Shown here: positions 1-8,534 of the stretch, one piece after another | Layout of the letters: each line of letters opens with the position of its first letter | How positions within the stretch are numbered: position 1 is the stretch's first letter | Assembly: GCF_019049245.1 (NCBI RefSeq) | Contig: NZ_JAGMUK010000077.1 | Location: 141,447 to 205,446, forward strand | Length of the DNA: 64,000 nt | DNA from: Streptomyces sp. AC555_RSS877 | GTDB taxonomy: Bacteria; Actinomycetota; Actinomycetes; Streptomycetales; Streptomycetaceae | Direction of reading: 5' to 3' | The notes under the pieces: model-generated | Database searches by the model: none | What the model was told of the DNA's origin: nothing | The model's input: only the letters and a program-made list of their open reading frames with translations | Translations under genes and position numbers: made by a program

Positions 1-391
1 TCCGGGCGCGCAGTACCTCCCCATCCTCCGTGACCGCCTCGAATCCGGCCGCGCGGGCCGTCACCCGGCTCACCATGCGCTCGTCCACCTGGGGTACGGC
101 GTGGTGCGCGAACCACAGGCCGTACGCGGCGAACGTCGCCACCGGGATCGGTTCGGCGTGCCGCGCCGTCAGGCCCTGGGTCGCGCAGTAGGCGTCCAGC
201 CGCCAACGGCCGTCGGGGTCAACGAGGTTGGAAGCCCAGGGCTCCGACTTGAGGAACATGCCGCGAGGCATGTGGTCCCGCCAGGACGCCATGGGCCGCC
301 CGAGGACGCGCAGGTTCAGCCCGGCTGCCGCGGCATGGGACGCGATGGACAGGCCGTACGGTCCGGCGCCCACCACCAGCAGGTCGTACAT
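1..391 (-). CDS. FAD/NAD(P)-dependent oxidoreductase, N-terminal 130 codons (cut by window edge)
   Basis: The protein starts MYDLLVVGAGPYGLS, a Rossmann dinucleotide-binding motif (GxGPxG) at residues 8-13, as in flavin monooxygenases and pyridine-nucleotide flavoproteins that bind FAD at the N-terminus. The segment around residues 30-60 (ASWRDHMPRGMFLKSEPW) resembles the region after the FAD loop in Streptomyces proteins annotated as FAD-dependent oxidoreductase. The rest lies beyond base 1. The ATG at 391 shares its A with the TGA stop of the upstream ATP-grasp gene (TGATG), so the two genes are probably translationally coupled and act together. Substrate unknown; a role in modifying a polysaccharide- or amino-acid-linked metabolite is only inferred from the neighbouring locus. 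Confidence 0.82.
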   Translation of the reverse strand, partial: MYDLLVVGAGPYGLSIASHAAAAGLNLRVLGRPMASWRDHMPRGMFLKSEPWASNLVDPDGRWRLDAYCATQGLTARHAEPIPVATFAAYGLWFAHHAVPQVDERMVSRVTARAAGFEAVTEDGEVLRAR

Positions 392-1650
392 CAGCAGCTA
401 CTCGCTTTCTCGTCGTCGGTCGGGGTCGGCGTGGCCGCCTGGCGGACCACGCGCGTCGGTGCGGGAGCCGTCGCGGCCGAGCGCAGCCGCTCCCGCAGCC
501 CGCGGAACACATGGCGGCACCACAGGGCCCGCATCGCCCGGCCGGGAGCCGGGTCGTCCGAGGCGTGCCAGGCAAGTTCGCGCCCGCGGGGCGCCGGCCG
601 CAGCGCGGCGAGCGGCGCGTAGTTCTCCACCACGAAAGACCGTCCCACCAGCGGCTGGGCCGCCGGCAGTTGGCGGTAGGTCAGGTCGAGGTGCAGGGCG
701 CGTACGACGTCCAGCCCGGCGGTGTCGGAGAAGAGACGGAACTGGGCGCCGGGACGGGGGTTGAAGTCGAGCAGGTGGTAGCGGCCCGTCGTGTCGCAGC
801 GACGGAAGTCGAGGTCGAAGATTCCGCGATAGCCCAGCTCACCGGTGAGCCGCTCGGCGAGCGCCCGCACCTGCGGGTTGTCCGTCCAGCGGCCGACCAC
901 GGTCAGGCCCGCTCCGCGCGGCCACGCCCGCTGCTTGCGGCCTGGCCCGCCCGCGCGCACGGCGCAGGAGCGGTCGGAGTATCCGTGGAAGAACCAGTCG
1001 CGGTCCGGGCCCGACGGCAGATACGCCTGCAGCAGCAGCGGGCTGCCGGCCTCCGCGGTACGCAGATACAGCTCCCGCGCCTGCTGCGCGGACCTCACCA
1101 GCACCGTGCTGTGCAGCCCGCTGCCCGTCGGCACCTGCCAGGGCCGGCTCCACTTCGCCACCATCGGCAGACCCAGCCGCCGGGCTGCGTCGGCGGCCTG
1201 CGTCGAGCTGTCCGGGATCAGCGTGACCGGGTGCGGGATGTCCACAGAAGCGCATACGAGGGCCAGTCCGGCCTTGTCGGCGACGCGTTCGAGCAGTGCG
1301 CCGGGCGTGGCGGGCAGCAGATACGAGGGGGTGAGTTCCTCGCGCATGCGGCTCACGGCGACCGCGCTCGCGTCGTCCATCGGGACCAGGACGGCGGGAC
1401 GCGCGACCCGGGTGGCCACCCGGCGCAGCACGACGGCGATCTCGCCGGGGGATGCCCCGGGCGGCGGCGGAGGATGCGTTTCGCTGACGAAGCGCGATCT
1501 GGTGACGGGACTTCCCATGGAATCGGCGACCACATGCACCTCGACTCCCGCTCTGCCGAGCGAGCGCACGGCGCCCAGCGTTCCGTGGTGAAAGGGATTC
1601 CGGTCGATCCGCAGCAGAACGGCGGGGACGCGGGTGTCGAGCAGCGGCAC
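391..1650 (-). CDS. ATP-grasp carboxylate-amine ligase-like protein
   Basis: About 419 residues. ATP-grasp enzymes activate a carboxylate as acyl-phosphate and join it to an amine or thiol. A central MVAKWSRPW segment fits the ATP-binding beta strand, and near the C-terminus the DLDFR and HLLDFNPRPGAQF segments fit the Mg-binding acidic/Asn residues of the fold. I prefer the GTG at 1650 because GAAGGA lies 9 bases upstream. An ATG at 1659 has that sequence too close, and the reading frame extends back to 1731 without a better site. The gene overlaps the following flavoprotein by one base. The substrate is unknown; its position beside an exopolysaccharide locus suggests amide or amino-acid decoration, but this is inference. 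Confidence 0.8.
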   Translation of the reverse strand: MPLLDTRVPAVLLRIDRNPFHHGTLGAVRSLGRAGVEVHVVADSMGSPVTRSRFVSETHPPPPPGASPGEIAVVLRRVATRVARPAVLVPMDDASAVAVSRMREELTPSYLLPATPGALLERVADKAGLALVCASVDIPHPVTLIPDSSTQAADAARRLGLPMVAKWSRPWQVPTGSGLHSTVLVRSAQQARELYLRTAEAGSPLLLQAYLPSGPDRDWFFHGYSDRSCAVRAGGPGRKQRAWPRGAGLTVVGRWTDNPQVRALAERLTGELGYRGIFDLDFRRCDTTGRYHLLDFNPRPGAQFRLFSDTAGLDVVRALHLDLTYRQLPAAQPLVGRSFVVENYAPLAALRPAPRGRELAWHASDDPAPGRAMRALWCRHVFRGLRERLRSAATAPAPTRVVRQAATPTPTDDEKASSC

Positions 1651-1723
1651 GGATCTCATTCCTTCGGATCGGCTCACCCGCACAGGGGAGCGAGGTACTC
1701 GAAAGCCGTAAGAGCGATGGCGC

Positions 1724-1782
1724 CATTCCATTTCGTGTGACTGACTTCATGTGACTGCGTGTCAGTAGTGCGACATGGAATG
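1724..1782. promoter_or_regulatory. Interrupted inverted repeat in the divergent ATP-grasp/GH26 promoter region
   Basis: CATTCCATTTCG (1724-1735) is repeated in inverted orientation as CGACATGGAATG (1771-1782), 11 of 12 matching, with 35 bases between. The spacer also holds two direct copies of TGTGACTG (about 1735 and 1750). The site lies between two divergent genes, so it could be an operator for one or both. No known regulator consensus is recognised. Confidence 0.35.
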
Positions 1783-1825
1783 AACGAGGGCAGAGGACAG
1801 AGTGAGAGCGGGGAGAGGAGCAGGC

Positions 1826-3142
1826 ATGGTTCTGCAGAATCGCCGGGCCCGGACCGGGCGGCTGACGGTCGTCTCCGCGGCAGTCGCCCTCTCGGCCGCG
1901 CTGGCGTCCGGCGCCGGCTTCGCGGCGGGGACACCGCCCTCCGCCGATCCTTCCGCTCCGACGACGGCCGCCCCGGCGCAGACCGGGCCCGGGGTGACCG
2001 CATCGGCCGCGTCGTCGTCCCCGCAGGCGCCCGCGGTCAACCCGGTCCCGTCCCTCCCCGAGCTGCCGCAGCCGACCCCGCCGACCCCTTCCGCCACGGG
2101 GCCGACGAAACCGGCGCCCGGCCAGGAGAGCCCCGCCTTCGGCGCTTTCCTCAACTCCGGGACCCAGGGTGTGGTGCGCATGAAGGGACTCAGCAACTGG
2201 CTGGGGGGTGCCGAGCTGCGCGTCGGCCACAGCTATCTGCCCGGTGACCGCTGGAGCAACATCGAGGGCGCACCGGGCTTCCTCGACGTGTGGGCGCGCT
2301 GGCGCAGGGCCAAGGACGACCGGCTGTTCGTCCTCAACGTGCCCATGCTGGAGCGCAACGAGGCGGGTGTCTCGGACGCCGAGGTCCGGCGGCTGCTGCG
2401 ACAGGGTGCTGCCGGACACTTCGATCACCACTTCCGCACCCTCGCCGAGCGGCTGGTGGCGTTGAGCATGCCGGACACGATCCTGGTGCTGGGCTGGGAG
2501 ATGAACGGCACGACGTACACCCATCGCTGCGGGCCCGACCCGGAGGCCTGGAAGACGTACTGGAACAACATCGTCACCACTATGCGTTCGGTGCCGGGCC
2601 AGAGATTCCGGTTCGACTTCACGCCGAGCCGCGGTCGCGACGCAATCCCCTGGACGCAGTGCTTTCCGGGGGACGGCAGCGTCGACATCATCGGCATGGA
2701 CACGTACGACCAGCCGCAAGGAATGCCCTTCGACGAACAGGTGAATGAGCCCTACGGACTTCAAGCGCACGTGGATTTCGCAAAATCGCACAACAAGCCT
2801 ATTTCCTATCCAGAATGGGGACTGTTCCGTAACGGTGACAACGACGAATACATGCGGCGGATGCTCGCCTGGATCGATGCGCACAAGCCGCTGTACAACA
2901 CGTTGACCGACTACTGTCCGCACGGTGTCTGGCAGTGCCCGGCCAACCCGGGTTCGTCCCGGGTCTACCGGTCCGTGCTCTCCGGTCGCACCGGCGAACC
3001 CGCGACGCTGCCTTTGCCCACCGCACTTCTCGCACCCTGGCGCTCGACGGGCTGCTCGCCGCTGCGTCTTGGCGACTGGGTCGAGTCCTGGCTCGGCCGG
3101 AAGGCGTGCTCGCGTCCCGACAGGTGGCCGTGGACCCGGTAG
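1826..3142 (+). CDS. Secreted glycoside hydrolase family 26-like (beta-mannanase type) protein
   Basis: About 438 residues. The ATG at 1826 has AGGAG five bases upstream; a GTG at 1802 in frame lacks one. A basic N-terminus and hydrophobic core (residues about 12-34) form a signal peptide, followed by an 80-residue Pro/Ala/Thr linker. The catalytic domain carries LGWEMNGTTY, fitting the acid/base Glu of GH26, and ISYPEWGLF, fitting the nucleophile Glu. GH26 enzymes cleave beta-mannan or related beta-glycans. Its position facing an exopolysaccharide operon suggests trimming or release of that polymer. The last 45 or so residues after SSRVYRSVLSGRTGEP extend past the usual end of the fold and are not recognised. 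The TAG stop lies inside the left arm of the 3137-3200 hairpin. Confidence 0.85.
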   Translation: MVLQNRRARTGRLTVVSAAVALSAALASGAGFAAGTPPSADPSAPTTAAPAQTGPGVTASAASSSPQAPAVNPVPSLPELPQPTPPTPSATGPTKPAPGQESPAFGAFLNSGTQGVVRMKGLSNWLGGAELRVGHSYLPGDRWSNIEGAPGFLDVWARWRRAKDDRLFVLNVPMLERNEAGVSDAEVRRLLRQGAAGHFDHHFRTLAERLVALSMPDTILVLGWEMNGTTYTHRCGPDPEAWKTYWNNIVTTMRSVPGQRFRFDFTPSRGRDAIPWTQCFPGDGSVDIIGMDTYDQPQGMPFDEQVNEPYGLQAHVDFAKSHNKPISYPEWGLFRNGDNDEYMRRMLAWIDAHKPLYNTLTDYCPHGVWQCPANPGSSRVYRSVLSGRTGEPATLPLPTALLAPWRSTGCSPLRLGDWVESWLGRKACSRPDRWPWTR

Positions 3143-3200
3143 CGGTCGCCGGTGACGGCGGGTCCCGAGAGGGGCTCGCCGTCACCGGCGACCACTACCG
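3137..3200. terminator. Bidirectional hairpin terminator between converging genes
   Basis: Bases 3137-3160 and 3177-3200 form a 24-bp inverted repeat with one mismatch and a 16-base loop. The arms contain the stop codons of both converging genes (TAG at 3140-3142 on plus; TAG at 3197-3195 on minus) in mirrored positions. There is no T-tract, as is common in Streptomyces. It should stop transcription of the GH26 gene and of the exopolysaccharide operon. Confidence 0.85.
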
Positions 3201-4286
3201 GAAGCGACTCAGTAACTCCTTGCACCGGCGACGCGCGGCCACGTCGCCGACCACCGCCGACATCAGCGGGGCCGTGCGTCGCCGGGCCAGCAGTAGCCGC
3301 TGGTTGGCGACGGGTTCGGGGCGCCAGCGGTGCTTGTAGGGTTCGTCGCCGCGCAGCAGGCTCAGAGTGCCCAGTCCGCTGAGTCCGCTGATGCTCATGT
3401 GCTGGGTGCACGCGTCGAGGAGCATCACCGCCACGTCCGCCTTGCTTTCCCGTAGACGCGGATGGGCGCCGTACAGGTATCCGCCTGTGATCCGGCGCGA
3501 CAGCAGCGTGAGGTCCACGGCCACCACGTCGCCGTCGAGCCGGAACTCGGTGACCACCGCGTCGCCGGAGCGCACCATCGGTCCCACGGAGCGGACCAGA
3601 TGCTCGCAGAAACGGGTGCGCAGATGCTCCGGCGTCACCTTCCGTCCCTGCCACTGCAGCCGGTGCAGCTCCAGCAGCCGCCGCAGCGCCGCGTTCACCT
3701 GGTCCGGCCGTACGACATGCCGTTCCACACCGAGCGACCTCAGCCTGCGCAACTTGGCGCGCACCCGCTGGGCCCCGTGGGACGGCAGCCGGGACACCAG
3801 CGCGTCCATGGGCGCGGCCGGCAGTTCCAGGCACAGCGAGTCCTGCATCCGGTGGTGCGGGCCGCTCCAACGGTCGTAGACGCGTTCGACCGCACCGCCC
3901 GGCCGTACCTCGCGGAAGTCGATCAGCGCCGTGTGGGCGGCGGTCGAGAGCACCTCGGTGAGCGCGACGGCCGCCCGATCCGCCCGCTCGTCTTCGATGA
4001 GCACGTCCCCGTAGTCGGAGATCACCCCGCCGAGGGGTACCAGTGTGGGCACCGGACCGCGCCGGAACATCAGGGGCGCGGCGGCGACGAGTTCGGCGCC
4101 CGCGCGCACCAGCACCAGCCGCAGCCGGCCGGGCCTGCCGTACGACAGCCACCACGAGTGCAGCCAGGCGTGGTTCTGGAAGGGGGTCGCCGCGCCGCAC
4201 CGCTCGTACAGCCGCCCCCACTGCGGGCCCAGCTCGGCGAAGGCGTGCGTGTCGGTGACGATTTCCGTGGTGTACGCCGCTGTCAC
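3195..4286 (-). CDS. GNAT/FemAB-like acyltransferase (CelD/BioF2-like), last gene of EPS operon
   Basis: 363 residues. The protein resembles the Acetyltransf_6/CelD group of GNAT-fold proteins found in polysaccharide clusters: an N-terminal aromatic segment (TPFQNHAWLHSWW), a middle basic region (RVRAKLRRLRSL) and the C-terminal GYLYGAHPRLRESKADV and FLRGDEPYKHRW-like segment (here LLRGDEPYKHRW). Family members are proposed to acylate sugars or nucleotide sugars of an exopolymer. The start is GTG at 4286, overlapping the Wzz-like gene by four bases (GTGA), which makes it the last gene of the operon. A strong hairpin terminator follows at once. Donor and acceptor are unknown. Confidence 0.8.
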   Translation of the reverse strand: MTAAYTTEIVTDTHAFAELGPQWGRLYERCGAATPFQNHAWLHSWWLSYGRPGRLRLVLVRAGAELVAAAPLMFRRGPVPTLVPLGGVISDYGDVLIEDERADRAAVALTEVLSTAAHTALIDFREVRPGGAVERVYDRWSGPHHRMQDSLCLELPAAPMDALVSRLPSHGAQRVRAKLRRLRSLGVERHVVRPDQVNAALRRLLELHRLQWQGRKVTPEHLRTRFCEHLVRSVGPMVRSGDAVVTEFRLDGDVVAVDLTLLSRRITGGYLYGAHPRLRESKADVAVMLLDACTQHMSISGLSGLGTLSLLRGDEPYKHRWRPEPVANQRLLLARRRTAPLMSAVVGDVAARRRCKELLSRFR

Positions 4287-4948
4287 AGTTGTCCGTGCAC
4301 GTCGGCGGCTGGGGCCGGAACGGGCACCGGAGCGGGTCGGACGGGTTCGTCGTCCCCGGTTGTGGTGCGCCTCGGACGGACGAGCAGCAGCAGGCCGCCG
4401 AGCAGGCCGCCCGCGCTGGTGCCGACCAGGGTGGTCAACTGCGGCGACGCGGACGACGGCTCGGTCGGCCGCACCGCCTGCGAGAACTGGACGAGTTGGA
4501 CGTGGGTGCTGTTCTTGGTGCCGTTCGCGTGCAGGGTCAGGGCGTGGGCGACGGCGTTGGCCATGCGGGCGGCGGTACCGGGGCGTCGCGAGGTGGCCGA
4601 GACGGCGACCATCGGGGCGTCCGGCGAGGTGGCCGTCCGCACGCTCCGCTGCAGCGTCCGTACCGGCACGTCCGCCGACACCTGCGCGTCCCCGAGCACC
4701 GCGAGTTGCGTGGCGGCCCGGCCGTATGCCTGCGCGAAGCCCAGCGCGGAGGCCGGGTCGGACTCCTCGGTGGGTACCGCGACGACGTAGCTGGTGGCCG
4801 TGTACACCGGGGCTCTCAGCAGGCCGTAGGCGCCGCCGGCCAGGCCGCCGACGAGCGTGCCGGCCACGAGCAGCACCCAGGGCAGCCAGGCCGCGGCGCG
4901 GAACTGACGCCCGGACGGCCGGGAACAGGCGATGGGGTTTTCGGTCAT
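4283..4948 (-). CDS. Wzz-like polysaccharide chain-length/co-polymerase membrane protein
   Basis: 221 residues starting MTENPIAC at 4948. A transmembrane segment at about 27-50 (LPWVLLVAGTLVGGLAGGAY) is followed by a 120-residue extracytoplasmic region with YTATSYVVAVP, then a second transmembrane segment near 180-200 (LVGTSAGGLLGGLLLLV) and a short basic Pro-rich tail. This two-helix arrangement is that of Wzz/chain-length determinant proteins, without an attached tyrosine kinase domain. Such proteins set polymer length with a Wzy polymerase. It overlaps the upstream glycosyltransferase by four bases (ATGA) and the downstream GNAT gene by four (GTGA). Confidence 0.8.
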   Translation of the reverse strand: MTENPIACSRPSGRQFRAAAWLPWVLLVAGTLVGGLAGGAYGLLRAPVYTATSYVVAVPTEESDPASALGFAQAYGRAATQLAVLGDAQVSADVPVRTLQRSVRTATSPDAPMVAVSATSRRPGTAARMANAVAHALTLHANGTKNSTHVQLVQFSQAVRPTEPSSASPQLTTLVGTSAGGLLGGLLLLVRPRRTTTGDDEPVRPAPVPVPAPAADVHGQL

Positions 4949-6096
4949 GACGAATTGGCTCCCTGGGGTGAGGGGGACGACGAACTGGACACCGCCGCCG
5001 CGTACACGTCCATGAGCCGGGCGGCGCTGCGGGTGATGCTGTAGCGGTGGGCGGCAGCCGGGACCGTACGGGGCCGTGCACCGGCCGCGCGGACCTCGGC
5101 GACGGCGCGGGCGTACGCCTCCGGACCGCCGCGCACCCGCCGGGCCGCGGCGGCGGCCCGCGGGGGCAGGTCCTCGATCGCCGGGCACGAGGCGTAGAGC
5201 ACGGGCAGCCCGGAAGCCAGGGCCTCCACGACTGCCAGTCCGAAGGACTCCTCCGGGGCCGGTGAGACGAGCAGGTCCATGGCGGCGGTGAGGGAGGGCA
5301 GGTCGGGGCCGGGGGAGCCGTCGGGGAGATTGGGGCGTTCGCCGGTGAACAGGACGCGTTCGGCCACGCCGGCCTCATGGGCCGTGCGACGCAGGACGCT
5401 CGACTCCGGGCCCGCGCCGACCAGCAGCAGCCAGTGGTCGTCGGGAAGCCGGGCGATCGCCCGGATCAGGACGTCGAAGCGCTTGCCCGGGGTGAGCCGG
5501 CCGATCCCGCCGACGACGTAGGCGTGCTCCGGCAGGCCGAGGCGGCGGCGGGTGTGGTGGCGCCGGGACAGGTCGAAGCGGAAACGGGTGACGTCGATGC
5601 CGTTGGGGACGACCTCGATGCGCGGGGCGGGCACACCCCAGCGTCTGAGACGGTCGGCGACCACGGGAGAGACGGCGACCGTGGCAGAGCCGAGGCGCTC
5701 GCTGGCGAGGTAGAGGGCGCGGACGCCCGCCGTCAGTTTCCTGCCTTCCATCTGTGAGTCGCCGAGGGAGTGTTCGGTGGCGACCACGGCCCTGACGCCC
5801 GCGAGGCGGGCGGCGAGCCGCCCGTAGACGCAGGCGCGATAGAGGTGGGTGTGCACCAGGTCGTAGCCGCCCGCTCGGATCAGGCGGACCAGGCGGGGGA
5901 GCGCGGACAGGTCGCGGTTGCCGCCCATGCCGAGGTGGTGCACGCGGACGCCGTCGGCGACCAGCCCGTCGGCGACAGCACCGGGGTTGGTGAGGGCGGC
6001 CACCTCGCAGTCCACGGGGAGGTGACGCAGCAGCAGGCGCAGTTGCTGTTCGGCGCCGCCGACGCCGAGACCGGTGATGACGTGCAGAGCCTTCAT
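4945..6096 (-). CDS. Glycosyltransferase family 4 (GT-B) protein
   Basis: 383 residues. The N-terminal domain begins MKALHVITGLGVGGAEQQL, the acceptor-side GT4 motif. The C-terminal domain has the nucleotide-sugar site: VVPNGIDVTRF, GIGRLTPGKRFDVLI and EESFGLAVVEALASGLPVL (the E-x7-E motif). GT4 retaining enzymes move a sugar from a nucleotide donor to a growing glycan on the cytoplasmic face. The start at 6096 lies one base after the stop of the deacetylase gene; an in-frame GTG at 6105 is an alternative. Sugar specificity cannot be read from sequence. Confidence 0.9.
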   Translation of the reverse strand: MKALHVITGLGVGGAEQQLRLLLRHLPVDCEVAALTNPGAVADGLVADGVRVHHLGMGGNRDLSALPRLVRLIRAGGYDLVHTHLYRACVYGRLAARLAGVRAVVATEHSLGDSQMEGRKLTAGVRALYLASERLGSATVAVSPVVADRLRRWGVPAPRIEVVPNGIDVTRFRFDLSRRHHTRRRLGLPEHAYVVGGIGRLTPGKRFDVLIRAIARLPDDHWLLLVGAGPESSVLRRTAHEAGVAERVLFTGERPNLPDGSPGPDLPSLTAAMDLLVSPAPEESFGLAVVEALASGLPVLYASCPAIEDLPPRAAAAARRVRGGPEAYARAVAEVRAAGARPRTVPAAAHRYSITRSAARLMDVYAAAVSSSSSPSPQGANSS

Positions 6097-6097
6097 G

Positions 6098-6862
6098 TCA
6101 CACACCCGCCACGGGGCGCCGGCGCAGCCGGTGCAGCCGGTGCTTGAGGTGGAGCCGCCAGGCCGTGTCGTTCTCGCCGATGTGCAGCCGCGGGAGGGCG
6201 TGCGGGCCGGTCAACGGGCCGGGAGCGATGGCGCAGGCGTAGGTGTACCCGGCTTCCCGTACGGCGGCGACGGCGCGCCGGTCGACCGTGCCGTAGGGAT
6301 AGCAGAAGCCGTCGACCGGAGCGCCGGTCAGCTCCGCCAGCAGTGCCCTGCTGTCGGCGACCTCGGCCTTCAGGGTGGCGTCGTCGGACCGGGTGAGATC
6401 GACGTGGGTCAGCCCGTGCGAGCCGATCTCCATGCCCTCGGCGGCCGCGCGCCGGATGCCGTCGGCGCTCAGCAGCGGCTTGCGCGGGCCGAGAGGATCC
6501 CAGGAGTTGACGCCGCCGAGGCGTCCGGGCAGGACGAAGAGGGTGGCGCCGCAGTTCCAGCGCAGCAGCGCCGGAAGGGCGTGGGTGAGGAAGTCGGCGT
6601 ATCCGTCGTCGAAGGTGAGACCGACCAGGCCCCTTCGCCGCCCCCGGGCGCGGGCGGCGATCAGTTCGCGCAGGGACACACCGCGCAGCCCGCGTCGGCT
6701 CAGCCAGGCCAGCTGCCGTTCCAGCCGCTCAGGGCTGACCGTGATGCGGTACGGGTCGTCCGAGCAGTCGCCCACGGAGTGGTACATCGCCACCCAGGGG
6801 GCCCGCCGGGGGCGCGCCGCGAGGACTGTGCCGGTGACGGGGGAATCAACGGGAACGGCCAT
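6098..6862 (-). CDS. Polysaccharide deacetylase (carbohydrate esterase 4)
   Basis: 254 residues. The CE4/NodB motifs are present: LTFDDGYADF (catalytic base Asp and metal Asp) near residue 92 and SHGLTHVDL (the two metal-binding His) near residue 155, plus CYPYGTVDRR for the third motif. The enzyme removes N- or O-acetyl groups from a glycan by a metal-dependent mechanism. I see no clear signal peptide, so it may act on intracellular or lipid-linked intermediates. GGAGG lies seven bases before the ATG at 6862. The first 17 bases overlap the flippase gene. Confidence 0.9.
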   Translation of the reverse strand: MAVPVDSPVTGTVLAARPRRAPWVAMYHSVGDCSDDPYRITVSPERLERQLAWLSRRGLRGVSLRELIAARARGRRRGLVGLTFDDGYADFLTHALPALLRWNCGATLFVLPGRLGGVNSWDPLGPRKPLLSADGIRRAAAEGMEIGSHGLTHVDLTRSDDATLKAEVADSRALLAELTGAPVDGFCYPYGTVDRRAVAAVREAGYTYACAIAPGPLTGPHALPRLHIGENDTAWRLHLKHRLHRLRRRPVAGV

Positions 6863-8534
6863 GCGTCAGCCTCCGTGTGACGGTACGTACGGAATGGAGT
6901 GCGGATGCGCGGCCCTCGGTGCCCAGGGCCCGGCTGAGCGGGAGGAACACCGCGGCCACGGTCACGCATCCGGTCAGGAGGCCCGCCACCGGGGACTGGG
7001 GCCCACTCGCGGCCAACGCCCCCGTGACCGTCGCGACCACCGCGGCCGGTAGCGGCCTGCTCAGCTCGGCCAGCACCGGCCCGACACGGATCGGGACCCC
7101 GCGCGGGCCGCGGCGCCCGGGCTTGCCGGCGAGGCCGGCGAGCAGCAGTGCCGCCGTGACGGTGATGCCGGCGGCGTTGGCGGCGGCAATACCGGGCACA
7201 CCCCACGGACCCACGGTCACCACCCCGATCCATGAGGTCGCGATGATGCCTGCCGCCATGGCGCCGACCGGGTACCAGGTGGGCCGCCCCGCCGAGAAGT
7301 AGGAGCGGATCAGGACGCCCACCAGGGTCTGGCCGAGCAGCCCGAGGGCGTACACACGCAGCACGCCCGACGTCGCCGCCGTGTCCCGCGCCGTGAACGC
7401 GCCCCGCTGGAAGAGGAGTTCGGTGATCTGCGAGGAGCAGGCGATCACCGCGGACGCGCCGAGGAGCAGCAGCCAGGAAGCCAGGGCCAGGTCCCGCTCC
7501 ACACGGGTCCGGGCCCGTTCCGTGTCGCCGTCCGCGAGCGCCCGTGCGATCACCGGGAAGGTGACGGTGCACAGCATCAGCGACAGCGTCATGGGGATCT
7601 GGGCCACCTTCTGCGCGTAGTTGAGGTGCGAGATGGCCCCGGCGGGAAGGGTGGAGGCGAGGAACCGTTCGATCAGGACCTGGGACTGGCGGCACAGGGC
7701 GAAGACCAGAACGGCGCCCAGCAGGGAGAGGCGCATCGGGCCTGCCTCGACCACGGCATCGCCGGACGCGGGCGTACGACTCTTCAACTGCCGCCACATC
7801 GAGGGGAGTTGGACCGCCACCATCAGGCAGCCGCCGACCGCGACCCCCGCCGCGGCCGATCGTACGCCCCAGTCCTTCCCGAGCAGGGACATCGTGGCGA
7901 TGATGCCGGTGTTGTAGGCGACGTAGATCGTCGCGGCGGCCAGGAAGCGCCGATGTGCCCGCAGGACCGCGCTGCAGTACCCGGCGAGCCCGAAGGTCAG
8001 CACGCAGATCGCCGTCAGCCGGGTGCAGTCGACGGCGAGACGGGGATCGGGCAGGCCGGGCGCCAGAACCCCGACCAGGTACGGGGCCCCGGCGGTGACC
8101 AGCGCGGACACGGCGACGAAACCGAGGGACAGACGGGGCAGAGTACCGACCACCAGGGAGCGGACCGGATCTCCGGGGACGCCCTGGGAGCGTCGGGCCA
8201 GGGCCATGCTGAACGCCGGGATCAGCACGAAGGCCAGCCCGTCCTCGATGAGCAGCGTGGCGGCGAACTCCGGCACGGTCCACGCGATCAGGAAGGCGTC
8301 CGTCTCGCTGCCCGCCCCGAACATCCGGGCCAGCGCCTGGTCGCGCACCAGGCCGAGCAGTGCCCCGGCGATCGACAGCGACGCCGTGATCAGGGTGGCC
8401 TTGGCGAGGAAGTTCCGGGAGACCGCGGTGAGGTCGGTTTTGTCCGCGGCCCGCGCCGCGGGCAGGGCCGCACGCTCGGTCCCGGAAGCGGAAGCGCGCT
8501 CAGTCCGTGGGCTCCGCGGCGGCGTCGTCGTCAT
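6846..8534 (-). CDS. MurJ/MviN-type lipid-linked oligosaccharide flippase
   Basis: 562 residues with about 14 hydrophobic segments. A 40-residue Ser/Arg-rich cytoplasmic N-terminus precedes AKATLITASLSIAGALLGLVRDQ, the typical opening of MurJ/MOP-superfamily flippases. In this locus it most likely moves the polyprenyl-linked repeat unit outwards (a Wzx role) rather than being the essential lipid II flippase. The ATG at 8534 overlaps the stop of the O-antigen-ligase-like gene by four bases (ATGA); longer in-frame extensions upstream lack a ribosome site. Confidence 0.85.
   Translation of the reverse strand: MTTTPPRSPRTERASASGTERAALPAARAADKTDLTAVSRNFLAKATLITASLSIAGALLGLVRDQALARMFGAGSETDAFLIAWTVPEFAATLLIEDGLAFVLIPAFSMALARRSQGVPGDPVRSLVVGTLPRLSLGFVAVSALVTAGAPYLVGVLAPGLPDPRLAVDCTRLTAICVLTFGLAGYCSAVLRAHRRFLAAATIYVAYNTGIIATMSLLGKDWGVRSAAAGVAVGGCLMVAVQLPSMWRQLKSRTPASGDAVVEAGPMRLSLLGAVLVFALCRQSQVLIERFLASTLPAGAISHLNYAQKVAQIPMTLSLMLCTVTFPVIARALADGDTERARTRVERDLALASWLLLLGASAVIACSSQITELLFQRGAFTARDTAATSGVLRVYALGLLGQTLVGVLIRSYFSAGRPTWYPVGAMAAGIIATSWIGVVTVGPWGVPGIAAANAAGITVTAALLLAGLAGKPGRRGPRGVPIRVGPVLAELSRPLPAAVVATVTGALAASGPQSPVAGLLTGCVTVAAVFLPLSRALGTEGRASALHSVRTVTRRLTHGRSR

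Noticed and set aside
839..2923. Very long open frames opposite known genes (839-2923 minus, 3195-5378 minus as one ORF, 8531-10747 minus as one ORF, 51347-53206 minus as one ORF)
   Set aside because: They are parts of real genes extended through another frame, or antisense shadows caused by high G+C content. The amino-acid content of the extra parts is Arg/Ala/Gly-rich without motifs.
6846..8534. Essential MurJ lipid II flippase
   Set aside because: The gene lies within an exopolysaccharide operon, so a Wzx-like role is more likely than the essential one. Sequence alone cannot separate them.
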